Shown: piece after piece, positions 23,119 to 35,671 of the stretch | How positions within the stretch are numbered: position 1 is the first letter of the stretch | Layout: each line of letters begins with the position of its first letter | Origin: Diploptera punctata | Taxonomy: Eukaryota; Arthropoda; Insecta; Blattodea; Blaberidae | Direction: 5' to 3' | Length of the DNA stretch: 64,000 nt | NCBI GenBank assembly: GCA_030220185.1 | Contig: JASPKZ010001602.1 | Span: 1,341,001-1,405,000 of the forward strand | Made by a program: the position numbers and the translations under genes | Notes under the pieces: model-generated | What the model saw: the letters and a program-made list of their open reading frames with translations, nothing else | What the model was told of the DNA's origin: nothing | The model's database searches: none

Positions 23119-23124
23119 TTTATA
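23119..23124 (-). promoter_or_regulatory. TATA box of small gene 2
   Basis: TATAAA on the minus strand, 54 bp upstream of the ATG, matching gene 1. Confidence 0.75.
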
Positions 23125-23374
23125 CTACCCTCCATTTCTAACTCTAGTTTGCCTTGACAAGTTTTAGAAATCAGTACTCCCACCTCATGAAGTTAAAAAA
23201 TATTTCCTTTGTCCATTGTCTAGGTCAAATATCATTATATGTTGTTTGAAAATAACATTGAACTTTTGGAAGAAATTCCAGACAGTTTACTTTACTTTAT
23301 TTTGAGATGAATGAACATTAAGTTGAATATTTCATCTGGAACAATTTGATTATATAATTAAGGTTGTAATAATA

Positions 23375-26300
23375 ATAATACTTACTTACTCACTGGCACT
23401 ATCGAACCCGTAGGTTCATGGCCGCACAGACATAAGCTCTCCATACATCCATATCCTGAGCTAACGCTTTCCAATCATTCCCTGTATAATCTACTTCCCT
23501 CAAATCATAGTTAATGTTGTTCTCCCACCTCATTCTTGGTCTACCAACTGGGCGTTTTCCCTCTGGCTTTCCTACAAGAAGCTTCCATGCACGTCTTTCA
23601 TTCCCCATACGTGCAACATGTCCTGCCCATCGCAGTCTACGAGACTTAACTGTTCTTATTATATCTGGCTTCCTATAAAGACCATGTAGTTCATTGTTAT
23701 GTAGTCTTCTCCATTCACCTGTCTGTTCATCTCTCTTTGGTCCAAAAATTTTCCTAAGAACTTTATTCTCAAATACTCGTAATCTCCTTTCCTCCCTTAA
23801 AGTAAGAGTCCATGTTTCGCACCCATATAATATAACTGGTAGAATAATAGTTTTATATATTTTCAGCTTAACGTTTTTTGAAAGGAGTTGGGACATCAAG
23901 AGTCTCTGCAATGCATAATAGCATGCATTTCCAGAATTGAGCCTATGTTTAATTTCTTTGTGCATCTCATTCCTATTTGTGATTATTGTTCCTAGGTATT
24001 TGAATTCAGCCACTTCCTCAAAATTTCCCTCATTTGTCATTAGCTGTCCATTTCCATTATATAATGAATTTCTACGTGTGACCATATATTTAGTTTTATT
24101 GATATTTACTTCCAGTCCTAATTTCTTAGTGTTACTCAATAGTGTGTGCGTGTTGGCCTTTAGTATCTCCTCGCTATCGGCCAGTAATACTACATCATCA
24201 GCATAAACTAACAGCTTATTAATACCATTGAGTTGTAAGCCTTCCTCATTCTCTAAAGATTTAATGGCATGCTCTAGTACAAAATTAAATAGTAGAGGAG
24301 ATAGTGCATCTCCTTGCTTCAACCCATTCTGGATTTCAAAAGTGTCCGAAAACTGTTTGCCTACACGCACCCTACTCTTTGTGCCATTTAGACACATTCG
24401 TATAAGTCTAACTTTTTAGGAATTCCGAACTCCAGCAGGATACTATATAACTTCTCCCTCTTAATTGAATCATATGCTTTTTTGAAGTCTACATATAGTT
24501 GATGTACAGTACCATTATATTCCCATTTCTTTTCTAAAATCTGTCTTATACTAAAAATCTGATCTGTTGTAGACCTGTTTCTTCTAAATGCACATTGATG
24601 ATCTCCTAGAATGTCATCAATATAGGGAGTAAGTCTGCTTACTAATATATTTGTTAGAATTTTGTACGAAGTTGAAAGTAATGAGATGCCCCTGTAGTTG
24701 TTGCAATCAGTTTTATCTCCTTTCTTATAAATTGGTACGATAATTGATTCCTTCCATTCATCTGGAAGAGCTTCTTTTTCCCAAATCATACTAAGCAACC
24801 AGCGTATCTTGTCCATCAATTTTTCTCCCCCTGATTTTATCAGTTCTGCTGGGATCTCATCTGAACCTGATGCTTTATACATCTTCAATTTTTCAATCGC
24901 CATTTCAACCTCTAATGCACTTGGCTCTGCGACTAGCATTTCTGCTGTCTGTAAATTATCCTCCTCAATGTCCTGTTCTGTATGTACATTTAATAGCTGA
25001 TTAAAGTAACTTTTCCATCTATTTAATATACTCCTGGAATCTGCAATCATATCCCCATTTTCATTCCGAATTATGTTTGTTCTAGCCTGAAACCCTTTCT
25101 TCTCTATACTAATTCCCTGATATAATTCTCTAATGTTCCTATTTTTTGCATTCATTTCAAGATCATTAATCTTCTCTCTCAAATATTCCCTCTTTTTACT
25201 CTTTAGTAACTTGGTGGTTTCCCGTCTAATACTACCCAATTGCTCTAAATTTACCTCATTTGGCTCGTGTAACCATTTCATTTTTGCTAGCTTTCTTTTC
25301 TTTACAATGTCGGCACATTCCTCATCAAACCATTTCTTGTTTTGCCTCTTTTTTAAACAACCAATGCTTTCTGATGCTGACAATTTAATAGTATCTCTTA
25401 TAGCCTCCCATTCTTTATTTATATCAGTTTCTTCTTCGTTTGCCACATTGTCATCTGAAGATTCCAGTACTTCAAATCTATTAGCAATTTTGATTTGGTA
25501 TTCTTGCCGCATTTCATCATTTTTCAAGTTTTTTAATTCAAATTTTACAGAATCATCTTTAGCGTTTGTTCCTCTCATAAGCGATAGCCGTTGTCTGATT
25601 TTCACTCTGACCAGATGATGATCCGAATTGCAGTCTGTCCCTCTAACTGATCTAACATCAATGATGCTACTGTGCCAGCGTTTATCCACTAATACATGAT
25701 CTATCTGGTTCCGAGTTTCTCCATCTGGGGACGTCCAGGTGTATTTATGAATATCCTTATGCTGAAATGTTGTGCTCTTAACAATGAGATTCTTTGATGT
25801 GGCAAATGTGACTAATCTAACCCCGTTGTCGTTACTATCTTCATGAAGACTGAATTTGCCTATTGTTGGTTTGAATATATCTTCCCGCCCCACTTTTGCA
25901 TTAAAATCTCCTAAGACAATTTTCATATGATATCGTGAAAGGCTATCAAATAAGCATTCTAATTCTTCATAGAACTCATCCTTGATCTTGTCATCTTTAT
26001 CTTCTGTGGGGGCATGTACATTTACAATTATAAAATCATGTCGTTTACCCTTTAGAATTATGTATGATATCCTATCACTAACAAACTTAATATCTCGGAT
26101 AGCGGATAGGATCCTCCTTCTGACTAAAAAACCCGTTCCAAATGCAGGTCTTTCTGCACCCCCGTAGTATAATGCAAAGCTTCCTGATTCCTGACTACCT
26201 TCTCCTGGCCACCTAACTTCCTGTAAAGCGACTATATCCAAGGGCGATTTATCCTAATTCCCGCGTTAATATCTCTAGTGCCCCGCTATTGTATAAAGTC

Positions 26301-26622
26301 CTAACATTCCATGTTCCTAGGGACATGTCCCTGTGTTTGAGCCTTTGGCATGGGTTCCCTGAAGTAGTCCCCGCCCGGAGAACCGAATGGGGGACTATTT
26401 GACCTCCGGAAAATTTTACCCCAGTTGAACCCATGTCCGCATTTCTTGACGGTTGTATTTTTACGGTGAAAGATCGTCACTCTTTCGACCAAGGTACTTT
26501 TTTCGTCTGGCTTATCACCTTCGACCAGTCCGGCATGGGTAACCCTATCGGCAGCAATGCTACCGCCGGCATAGCTCTCAGGATCATTTAAACACACAAG
26601 CCACTCCACCACGACAAGGTAA
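23375..26622 (-). mobile_element. LINE-A, nearly full length
   Basis: A 3.2-kb non-LTR retrotransposon with one ORF coding an apurinic-type endonuclease plus reverse transcriptase. It has a 3' UTR of only about 25 bp (TGCCAGTGAGTAAG) and an ATT-type trinucleotide tail. This compact plan fits the RTE group best, but I cannot confirm the clade. It is inserted between the (ATA)n tail of a LINE-B fragment and the gene 2 upstream flank. Copy 1 lacks it (join near 8872). Further copies are at 34302, 44975, 12590, 36820, 7180, 20985, 59340, 61110 and 63852. Confidence 0.9.
23399..26434 (-). pseudogene. LINE-A endonuclease/reverse transcriptase ORF, two frame breaks
   Basis: Encodes the enzyme that nicks target DNA and copies LINE RNA into it. 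The start is at GTWNVRTLY (about 26395). An extra base near 26247 shifts the frame. The main part (from 26241) has the endonuclease signature LQEVRW, GDFNAKVG (about residues 111-118) and SDHH (206-209). RT block A follows as YVDFKKAYDS (Asp 585). A 4-bp loss of one TTAG unit near 24400, compared with the copy at 46010, shifts the frame again. The last part (23399-24397) has YADD (residues 65-68), then EFKYLGTIITNRNE, LYGCETWTLTLREERRLRVFENKVLRK-like text and GRPRMRWENNINYDLREV. All catalytic residues that I can see are intact, so only two indels separate it from a coding-competent copy, which argues for recent activity. Confidence 0.9.
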
Positions 26623-26629
26623 AGATACC

Positions 26630-26635
26630 ATAATA

Positions 26636-26715
<80 letters not shown>

Positions 26716-26990
26716 GCTTTATTTTACCTGGCAGAGTTAAGGCCTTAAGGCCTTGTCTACCACTCAACCAGGTTTAAAAAAATACAAACAAAAAAATAGT
26801 CTTAAATCTAAATTACAATATATATATATATAAACGATTACAAGTTATGAATACAATACAATTAATATTTATAATGTATTTTGATTTACTCTAAATTTAA
26901 CGAATTAAGTATATAATATGTACAAGATATATAAAAAAACGAGGAAAAGGTTAATGACATAGTATAAAATTAAATAAATATAGAAAAATT
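26630..26990 (-). mobile_element. LINE-B 3' UTR with (ATT)n tail
   Basis: On the minus strand: TGGTTGAGTGGTAGACAAGG, CCTTAAGGCCTTAACTCTG and CCAGGTAAAATAAAGC, followed by about 28 ATT units. The same 3' end is recognisable at 59640-59780 next to a LINE C-terminal ORF, which identifies it. Confidence 0.75.
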
Positions 26991-27095
26991 AATTATTTGA
27001 CGTCTGTTCAATATTAGTGACATGTTTATCGTGTGTCAGTGATCTTGAATGTTTTAACTAATTGTGAAATGGAGATTATAACATGCAGTGGTATG

Positions 27096-27545
27096 TCCAC
27101 CGCTATGGTCTCGAGGTAGCGTGCTGCCTCGTCAAGCAGTGGGTCTTTTTTTCTCACTTACACGAAAAATGTCAGAAAACTTTAAGGCCCGAACAGTTCC
27201 CGAACATCATATGGCCATCATGATCATCATACAATAATTCATAGTCGCCTTAGGTTTATCTTAGGATTAAGAACTCTCCTGGCGCACCACCATCATCATC
27301 ACCATCCATCAAGGGAACGCAAAAAGTTTCCTATAGAGTAGATGATAAATTTATAAAATTTGTTATAGTTCCAGATATTATCATTATTCTTGTAAAGTTG
27401 AATTCTTGCTTTATAGAGATGGAATCATTTAATAAGGCATCGGGGCAGCCATAACCCCGCCTTCCAGGCGCCCCAATCTCAGAAGTGGGTTACAATGCCA
27501 GGATAGAACAACAGAAATGTCGAAATGACAACCTGCTGCATCATG
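27096..27545 (+). mobile_element. SINE-B with B box deleted, copy 2
   Basis: Sister of 8971-9288. It carries an extra stretch of about 130 bp at about 27305-27435 inside the tail region, not present in copy 1. Confidence 0.75.
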
Positions 27546-27859
27546 TACACCAGTGTATTAAAATACACTGCTATTATATATTCTAAAGATTTTTATAATT
27601 TTATCATAGTATTATCATTACTGTACACTCCATTTTCAAGGTTTGTCAAATAAAAGCATTTATGCCAAATACAACAAAATATATGTAGCTACTTGCAATT
27701 TTTGTACCTGGAATTTCATTTCATGTGACAAATAGGGCCTAAGCTTATAAAAACTTAAATTTGTTACATATAACTTTTTAATTCAGTGATGACGTATTCT
27801 TTGCAATATTATGTTTTTTTGTTATTTATATTTGTTCTTAAAGTTAGATAAGAAAAATT

Positions 27860-28165
27860 AAGAATGTAGTAAAAGGATATTGTACAAGAGAATGAAGAAA
27901 TTCAATTAAGATGGTATGGGCATATAATGAGAAGAAGGGACATAGAAACGAACGAAGAAGTATTCAAATAGAACCTCCTGGGAAGGGAAACGTGGTAGAC
28001 CAAAGCCAACCTGGATAAGGGGAATTCAAGAAAATATGAGGAAGAGAAATATAACAGAAGCAGACACGCAAGATCGGCAAGTGTGGGAGAAAAAATTGTA
28101 TATTTTGGTTGAGGATACCTGTGTATATAACAGAAACAATCCTGAAAATATTAATAAATAATAAA
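27860..28165 (+). mobile_element. LINE 3' end remnant, copy 2
   Basis: Sister of 9600-9925, with RWYGHIMRRR still readable and a stop soon after. Confidence 0.6.
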
Positions 28166-28999
28166 ATAAAGTTAGACAAAACATTTTAGCGAATTGAGGA
28201 AAAAAAAAGTGGTTATCATATATACCCACGAAAAAAATATTCAAATCCTATTTAACCTACTAGGGACCAAACATAATGTGTATAAACCATATTCTTTGCT
28301 ATTTTCCTATTGAAACTTGGCATGTAACAATCAGTAAAGAAAATAAGATTGGGTTCATTACCCATAATAATCGTTCCATTAGGACTGCGGGTTAACCTGC
28401 GGAGTAAATTTGAAAATAGTTCTAGCGGCGGAGTCTTTTTTTTTCGCAACGAAATTGGGTATATGCCGAAAATAGCGAAATCGAACCACTAGAAGTGGAG
28501 GCTTACCCGATTGACGAAATTTATAAAAAGTTCTAACCATCACGATTTTTATTCTTAGCAACGAAACTCGGCATACAAGATTTTAATAAGCCACTTATAT
28601 GATAAAAGGTAGAAACGAACTGTCAGATATCTGAGGTTAAATGTATGAATAATTTGGAATAGAAGAGTAAGAGAATGCTGTGTCATTTTGTTATTCAGCT
28701 GGAGACAAGATAGTGATTCAATAGATGACGAAATATAGTCACACTTTACGATCTTTCAAATATCTATATCTAATGCAAACATTGTGTTTGTTTATATCGT
28801 AGCTTCCTTGGAAATTCAATGATGAGTGCAGTGTTCTCATTCACCTTCCAAATTAACAAGTAACAATATTTTGCCAAGTATATTTTTTAATAACTTTCCT
28901 TTGAGATTTTATCAAATTTTCTATTAAGTTTGTATACAAATATTTAACAAATTAAAGAAAGAATTCATGACTTGGGGAAAAAATAGTCAAGTTCCTATA
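28166..28999. other. Unique duplicated sequence, no gene seen
   Basis: Matches 9926-10732. Confidence 0.55.
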
Positions 29000-29139
29000 C
29001 AGGATGCTCTAAAATTCCCTTTACAAACTTCTAGGACTTGTTGACTGAGTTGATAATATTTAGAATTGGAAACCATGTTCTGCTACAGCCGTTTGAATGA
29101 TATTCTAGAAATTTGTAAGGGGAATTTTAGATCACCCTA
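29000..29139. mobile_element. MITE with mariner-like ends, copy 2
   Basis: Sister of 10733-10896, with TA flanks and ends CAGGATGCTC/GATCACCCTA. A 24-bp internal deletion shortens it to 140 bp. Confidence 0.75.
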
Positions 29140-29439
29140 TATGAAACATATTTTATTCATGCTATGTCTCATGTAGGTATTTAACGATTTTACAAAAAAA
29201 AAAGGCCAGGAAACGGAATATTATGAGTAATACCACGTACTGTAATATTTGCAAGAACGGATTCAATTTCACTAACAAACGAATAAACCACAGCTAACAA
29301 TTTAATTTAATTATACAGGTAAACAATATAGAGTGATCTATAAAATTATGTGGAATAAATAACGTAATATATCATCAGATCTTATTTAATTATAGTTCTG
29401 AAGAATTAAAAAAAAATATATATATTATTCAGCGTTACA

Positions 29440-30060
29440 AATAGTATATTACGATGCGAGGTTGGGAAGAGATTTTTACAGAAGCGAGGAACGTGTTTAA
29501 AAACCGAGTTATAGCAAAGTTTTTAATTTCCGAGATTCTATAAAACGCTTCACAAATGTGCGTTGTACATTATTTTTGGCGCGATGTTGTTCTCAAAATA
29601 ATAAATAATTGTAAAATAATAACATCGTTGTTTGAAACATTTGCGTTCATTATAAACAACTGACTGACGTTAAGGTTGTGGCCAATGTTTATTATTTGAA
29701 AATACAGCAGGCCGTGCCACCAATCAGTCATAAATGGCGGCAAGTACATATATATTGGTTTATATTGTTTCAAATGAAGTTCAGTTAATTTATAATGCAG
29801 TGATTTGTTTCTTATGATGTTTATTAACACTGCCTTTTGGATATATTTTTTATATACATTATGCATAGTATACATAGAGGGCAGACTTCCCGCACGTGGT
29901 TTGTAACATGTAATATTACAGTATAGTTATTTAGATTGACAACCCCGAAATGTAGGAAGTTGGACTTTCAATCAGGTCGCCATTGCTGTAAGTACGACAA
30001 AACGCACTGTCGCGCAAAAAAAAATGTTTGTATTAGATGTGACATAATTTACGTTTCATT
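29440..30060. repeat. Interspersed repeat shared with 51530-52070
   Basis: The text from AGTTTTTAATTTCCGAGATTC to CAATCAGGTCGCCATTGCTGTAAG matches 51545-52040 in order, although the flanks differ. Copy 1 lacks about 580 bp here, so it was either inserted into copy 2 or lost from copy 1. No ORF is kept between the two. Confidence 0.65.
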
Positions 30061-31344
30061 TTGTCAATTGGCAGCACTGATTGAAACGACTTTCATTTGT
30101 CTACTTGTTGTAAGTAAATTAATAATTAAAATTTATAGTTTCTGCAAATATTAATTTTTGTTGGTAGGCCCTGCATATTTTGGATAGGCTATAATCCTAT
30201 TACTTTTATTGGTAACTTACCTTGAAATAGTTCTAATGACTTTAATAATCCTCATCAAACAAAATCATTGTTATCTTAAAGCTCATGTACAGAATATGTT
30301 AATAAGGTATATTTCTTCATAATTAACCTCCGCCGCGCAGGAACTACATAAACTAAGCGAATTCTCAGCTACAGCTATTTAAATTTATGGTCCAAATTGT
30401 CTGGTTTATAGAATATATCTTACATTTGTTAATTATATAGCAGTAGTAGAACTTCATTAGACGAAATGTAAGATACATACAACGCTATTTACAAATGTGG
30501 GTCGTACGGACATTAAGCTGTACATGCTGTTGACAGCCCGTTACAATATAATATTTGGTAATAAATATAACGTAAACAAACAAGGAAACACAATAATATT
30601 ACAATTAGATAATAATATTATACATTAATTAAGTTACGTAGAATTATTATGAATTAATTCTCTTACATTTTGCTAACAAATTTATTTATTCACGAATGAG
30701 TGTTGTTCTTGCTTTCCGCGTTTTGTCCATTCAAATCGTGAAAGATTGGCATTAAATAGTATGAACGTATCTAGTACTGGTGGGGACAAAACAAATAATT
30801 GACGGCCGCTAGTATTTTTTTTAATTACGGTTTTCAAGCAGACTCCAGCTCTTAAAGGTTCAACTTCTCTGCTTTTAGGAGAATATATTTTTCATTTTAT
30901 TTAATTGGGATACGTCGAGTTTAGTTTCGAAAAGTGCGACCTCCCGAGTGCTTTTAAATTTGAACTTCCAGTGAACCCACTCCTAATAGTCTGATTTCCT
31001 TGGTTAACGAATTCGGTCTTACATTTTTAAACTAATTGCTATATGCAGAGTTTCTTCCGCGAAAAAAAATTGTCTTGTCCTTTCGGTATTTATTCGGTAG
31101 GGGCGATGCAAATTTACAAAAACAATCGTTTGAAAGAGAAAACCTTAATAGGTTCATTCCTCTTCAAAATTCACTAAAATTCGGCATGTATGAAATAAAA
31201 TTATACTACATTATAATGATCGAAAAAACTTCATTTTCAACCTTTAAATGTAAATAGCTATTAAAGAATCCAAGGATAAAAATGCTCAATCACTTATCTC
31301 AAACATTTCAGGAAGGCAAATTTTAACATTGTTTTTGAATATTG
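30061..31344. other. Unique duplicated sequence, no gene seen
   Basis: Matches 11230-13190 minus the LINE insertions. It includes about 300 bp (30435-30755) with no match in copy 1. Confidence 0.55.
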
Positions 31345-31698
31345 TCTCGCGCCGTAGCCGAGTTGTTAAGGCAAGATGCCTTGGCGCAGAGCTCCGGGTC
31401 AAACACTGGTTCGAATATCCATGGACGAAGCAATTTTCTCATGGAATTTCGGCCAGTATGGGACCGGTGCCCACTCAGCGTCGTGAGGCAATTGGGTAGC
31501 TACATTAAGTAGCGGCTCCAGATTGAGAAAATCAGCTATGACGGATGGAGGAACCAACACGCTGACCACATGTCACCCCTGCACTGGCTGGATGATCGTC
31601 TACCTCTGTGAATAAACATGTGGATTTGAGGGCAGTGGTCGACTGGTAGACCAAGGGCCTATTAAGCCTATCGTGCCTTGGAGTTTAGTTTTTGAATA
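31345..31698 (+). mobile_element. SINE-D, copy 2
   Basis: Sister of 13197-13556, with a very short ATT tail. Confidence 0.85.
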
Positions 31699-32103
31699 TT
31701 ATTAATATACAGAATTATTCTTTGATCCTCCGTAAAGCGACATAAATAGGTTATGTATTACTGTGTTTCTTTCAGAAATAAGAAACGTTCCAAGGGCTAA
31801 AAATTATATCTAAAACAGAAATCTAAAAAATAAACGTGGACTGTTCTTTCCGTCACCGTTCATTTGTATTCGATAATTTAGGGTTAACAACTTTGTTAAA
31901 TCAAAAAATTAGTGTGAGTAGTGCGGCGTGAAGGTCACTCAATGTCAGGAAGAATATTCATTGTGCTGTTAACATTGACGTTACTAACCGCACCAGGAAC
32001 CGCTCTGAATTTGATGAAAAGAATGCAATGACTTCGTAATAGTGTTTCCTCAAGTTAGATTCTAATAATGTTAATATATATATATATATATATACATACA
32101 CAC
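31699..32103. other. End of duplication copy 2, no gene seen
   Basis: Matches 13622-13956. A TA tract follows at 32074-32092, like the one at 281. Confidence 0.6.
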
Positions 32104-32695
32104 ATTTTGTGGAAGAAATACTCTGCGTGCAAAATAATAATTAGAGACGAAATTATTGAACAAGCATCCCACTTTAAATATTTAGGATGTGATATCAGCA
32201 ATTGGTATGATAACGATATTGAACGTAAAACAGTTTCAAGTTATTTGTGACACAATAAATCGAAGCATTGAATAATAAAGCCCATAAACAAACAAAATTA
32301 AAATTTTATAAAACGATGGCGGTTCCTGTCCTTTTGTATGGGAGTGAATCTTGGATTATCATTACCAAACAAGAAAGTAAAATCCAAGCAGCCCAGATGA
32401 AATTTTTAAGAAGGGTAAAAGGATGCAATAGAATGGACCAGATAAGAAATGAGGATATCCGAGAAGAACTGCAGATCTACTCCAAAAAAGAAAATATATT
32501 TAACAACAAGAATCGGTGGAAAGAACATCTAGAAAGAATGGAAGAAAGTAGATTACCAAATAAAATTTTACATCATTTTCCGAGAGGAAGAAGAAATGTC
32601 GGACGTGCTCGGAAGAGATGATATTAGATCTATTAATGAAGACTGAACAGGCAATTAATGCCTAAACCAGGAAATGAAGAAGAAGAAGAAGAAAC
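32104..32695 (+). pseudogene. GAA-tailed LINE 3' end
   Basis: Encodes EQASHFKYLGCDISNWYDNDIE, then after a frame break KLKFYKTMAVPVLLYGSESW, QMKFLRRVKGCNRMDQIRNEDI and RGRRNVGRARKR. It is the same family as 21690-22325. A short 3' UTR ends in (GAA)n at 32677-32693. It was 5'-truncated at insertion. Confidence 0.8.
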
Positions 32696-32713
32696 ACAAT
32701 CTTCCATAAATAA

Positions 32714-33908
32714 TTACTCTCCCCCAGCCTCTCTCTCTCCCTCTCTCTCTCCCCCTCCCTCTCTCCCCCTCCCCCCTCCCTCTCTATCTCCCCCTCCCCC
32801 CTCCCTCTCTATCTCCCCCTCCCTCTCTCTCCCTCTCTCTCCCTCCCTCTCACTCTCTCCCTCCCTCCCTCTCACTCTCTCTCCCCTCCTCTCACTCACT
32901 CTCTCCCTCCCTCCCTCTCACTCTCTCTCTCCCTCTCCATCTCCCTCTCCTCTACCTCCCTCTCCCTCTCCCCCCCCCCTCTCCTCCCTCTCCCCTCCCT
33001 CTATCTCTCCTTCTCCCCCTCTCTCTCTCTCCTCTCTCTCCCCCCCTCTCTCTCTCCCTCTCTCTCCCCTCTCCTCCTCCTCTCTCCACTCTCTCCCCCT
33101 CTCTCTCCCCTCTATCTCTCCATTCCTCTCCCTCTCACTCTCTCTCCCCCCCCTCCCCTCTCTCTCTCCTCCCCCTCTCTCTCTCTCCCTACCCTACGAC
33201 TCTCTGGACTCGATCTCCTCACTCTCTCCGTCCCACTCTCTCCCTCTCCTCACCCTCTCACTCTCCACTCCTCGTCTCTGATCTCTGACTCTTCTCTCAC
33301 TCTCACTCTCTCACCTCATTCTCTCCTCTCTCTCATTCTTTCTCACCTTCACTCTCTCCCACTCTCTCTCTCTCACACTCTCATCCCCAACTCTCACCGT
33401 CTCACCCTCACTCTCACTCCCTCTCTCACTCATCCCTTCAGCTCTCACGTCTCCCCTCATTCTCTCACTCATCACTCTCCAGCTCTCACATCTCTCTCAT
33501 TCTCTCTCACTCTCAATCTCTCTCCTTCTCTCATCTCCTCTCTCCTCCTTCTCTCTCTCCTCTCTCCTCTTTCCTCTCTCCTCGTCTCCTCCTTTCTCTC
33601 TCTCGTTCTCTCCTCTCCTCGTTCCTCACTCCCTCATCTTCTCTCTCTCACTTCTCTCTCCTCTCAATCCTCTCTCTTCTCCCTCCTTCTCTCTCTCTCA
33701 TCTCTGTCTCTTGTTCTCCTCTCTCCATCTCTCTCTCTCTCTCTACACTCTCTCTCTCTTTCATCCTCGATACTTCTCTTCTCTCCTCTCTCTCTCTTTC
33801 CTCTCTCTCACCGTTGGTTCACCTTTCTCTTCTATTCTCCTGCTCTTTCTCCCGTTCTCCTCTCCGACTCCCTCTCTTTGCTCTCTCTCTTTTTCTCTCT
33901 CTCTCTTT
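32714..33908. repeat. 1.2-kb polypyrimidine tract
   Basis: Almost pure C and T on this strand, with CTCTCC, CCCT and later CTCA and CTTCTCT variants. Duplication copies 1 and 2 have only a (CT)n of about 40 bp at the matching place (655-697 and 15296-15344). The long Ser/Pro/Leu frame across it is an artefact of composition. Confidence 0.95.
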
Positions 33909-34233
33909 TATAAAATAGATAGAAATATTCATTTCATGAAACCAGTCTTAATCATCTCGTTGGTCGAAGGAGCGATAGCATAGAGAAATTAAAATTTCGT
34001 TCTTGGGTTCAGCTATATTGCAGAGTGATTTTTCATGGAGTTTTCGGTAATGACCCTTTTTTACTTCTAACCACATTCCAAGGGATGAACACTATTTTAT
34101 ACCTATATGCATACAATTGACTTCAAAGTTCCGTAGAGTCTTAATAGTTGTATAATAAAAGAGAAGGTAAAATAATAATGAAGAAATAAAATAAGTATAT
34201 ACTTGTATGTATCAAGAAGCAATAATTATCCGG
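33909..34233. other. Unique sequence of duplication copy 3
   Basis: Matches 722-1051. It ends AATAATTATC and goes directly into (ATT)n, so the hairpin element is absent here. Confidence 0.65.

Positions 34234-34298
<65 letters not shown>
34234..34298. repeat. (ATT)n, left of LINE-A fragment
   Basis: About 21 ATT units. With 34592-34720 it brackets the LINE-A insert. Confidence 0.95.
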
Positions 34299-34300
<2 letters not shown>

Positions 34301-34301
34301 T

Positions 34302-34591
34302 TATAAGCCAGATATAAGAATTACAGTTAAGTCTCATAGACTGCGATGGGCAGGACATGTTGCACGTATGGGGAATGAAAGACTTGCATGGAAGCTTCTT
34401 GTAGGAAAGCCAGCGGGAAAACACCCAGTTGGTAGACCAAGAATGAGGTGGGAGAATAACATTAACTATGATTTGAGGGAAGTAGATTATACAGGAAATG
34501 ATTGGAAAGCATTAGCTCAGGATAGGGATGTATGGAGAGCTGATGTCCGCGCGGCCATGAACCTACGGGTTCGATAGTGCCAGTGAGTAAG
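34302..34591 (+). mobile_element. LINE-A, 5'-truncated 290-bp copy
   Basis: Encodes the last 90 or so residues of LINE-A: KPDIRITVKSHRLRWAGHVA through GRPRMRWENNINYDLREV to the stop at 34577. It then has the TGCCAGTGAGTAAG 3' UTR. It is embedded inside an ATT tract and is closely similar to the copy at 23399, so the insertion is young. Confidence 0.9.
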
Positions 34592-34722
<131 letters not shown>

Positions 34723-34797
34723 GCATAAATTGTAACGTGAATTGTAAATTTATATTTCTATAAAATACGTGTTCATTATAAAGTTTATACTATGAAT

Positions 34798-35090
34798 GAA
34801 TCTTCTTCTTCTTCTTCTTCACTTCATGGTCTAGGCAAATGCCTGTTTCACCTCACAGTTGTTATGTCCATCTTTTCACTGGCCTTCCTACATTTCTTGA
34901 ACCTCTTGACTTGTAATTAAATGCTGCTCTTGGTAATCTTGTTACGTTCATTCTTTCTACATGTCTAAACCATTTTTCTCTATATTCTTTGATTTTATCA
35001 TTCAATGGATATATATATTTAATTCTGTTCTTATATCTTCATTCTTTATCCGATCCATTCTTGTGCAGCCTTTTGTTCTTCTAAGGAAGA
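34798..35090 (-). mobile_element. GAA-tailed LINE 3' end
   Basis: On the plus strand it starts (CTT)n at 34801-34818. The minus-strand text matches 21990-22300 (KGCTRMDRIRNEDIRTELNI, RVAT-like and GRPVKRWT blocks) with stops. It is inserted in duplication copy 3 between sequences matching 1935 and 1940. Confidence 0.75.
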
Positions 35091-35671
35091 ATGAATGTTA
35101 TATAGAATATTATTTGTAGGTTTGCATAATGTTTATACCCGATTGGGCAAGTGCTCGTGCTCGAGTGCAGTTCCGTTACAGAAATTAATACTTGTAGAAA
35201 ATATACATCATGAAGTTATACCCTCATTAGTGTGTCACTGGAATTTTGTGAGGTTGTCAGCGTTTCTATTTCAAGTGCATTTCCTTAGATTTGGCAGTAG
35301 CACACATAGGAATTGTAATTGGTGGATTGATAACTTTAACTTGTTAGGAATATTGTGGATATATTGGGAAAGACGGCAAGTCTGTTAACATTTTTTTTTT
35401 CACCACGCTTATGAGAGTGTGAGTTGGGTTTAGTTATTGGAAAGGGAACGCTCGAAAGAAGATATTTTAATATTTGACTTTCACTATAATGAGAGAAGAA
35501 AAAAAAAAAGACAAATTTAGGAATAATTTTCAAAATTAAAAAAAATCACTGGAACAAACAAAACTGATAAATAGAAAGGAGAATTAAGTAGCAAAACAAT
35601 ATAAAATACATTAATATCAGGTTGAGAAAGAAATAACATATAAATAAAATATGTGTAGGGCTTATATGCCT
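35091..35671. other. Unique sequence of duplication copy 3
   Basis: Matches 1940-2600 with deletions. No gene is seen. Confidence 0.6.

Noticed and set aside
25133..25618. 161-codon plus-strand frame
   Set aside because: Antisense shadow of the LINE-A ORF. The minus strand has clear endonuclease and RT motifs.
32658..33281. Long Ser/Pro/Leu open frame
   Set aside because: It is only the translation of the CT-rich tract. The opposite strand is equally open as Arg/Glu/Gly, and no promoter or homolog is evident.
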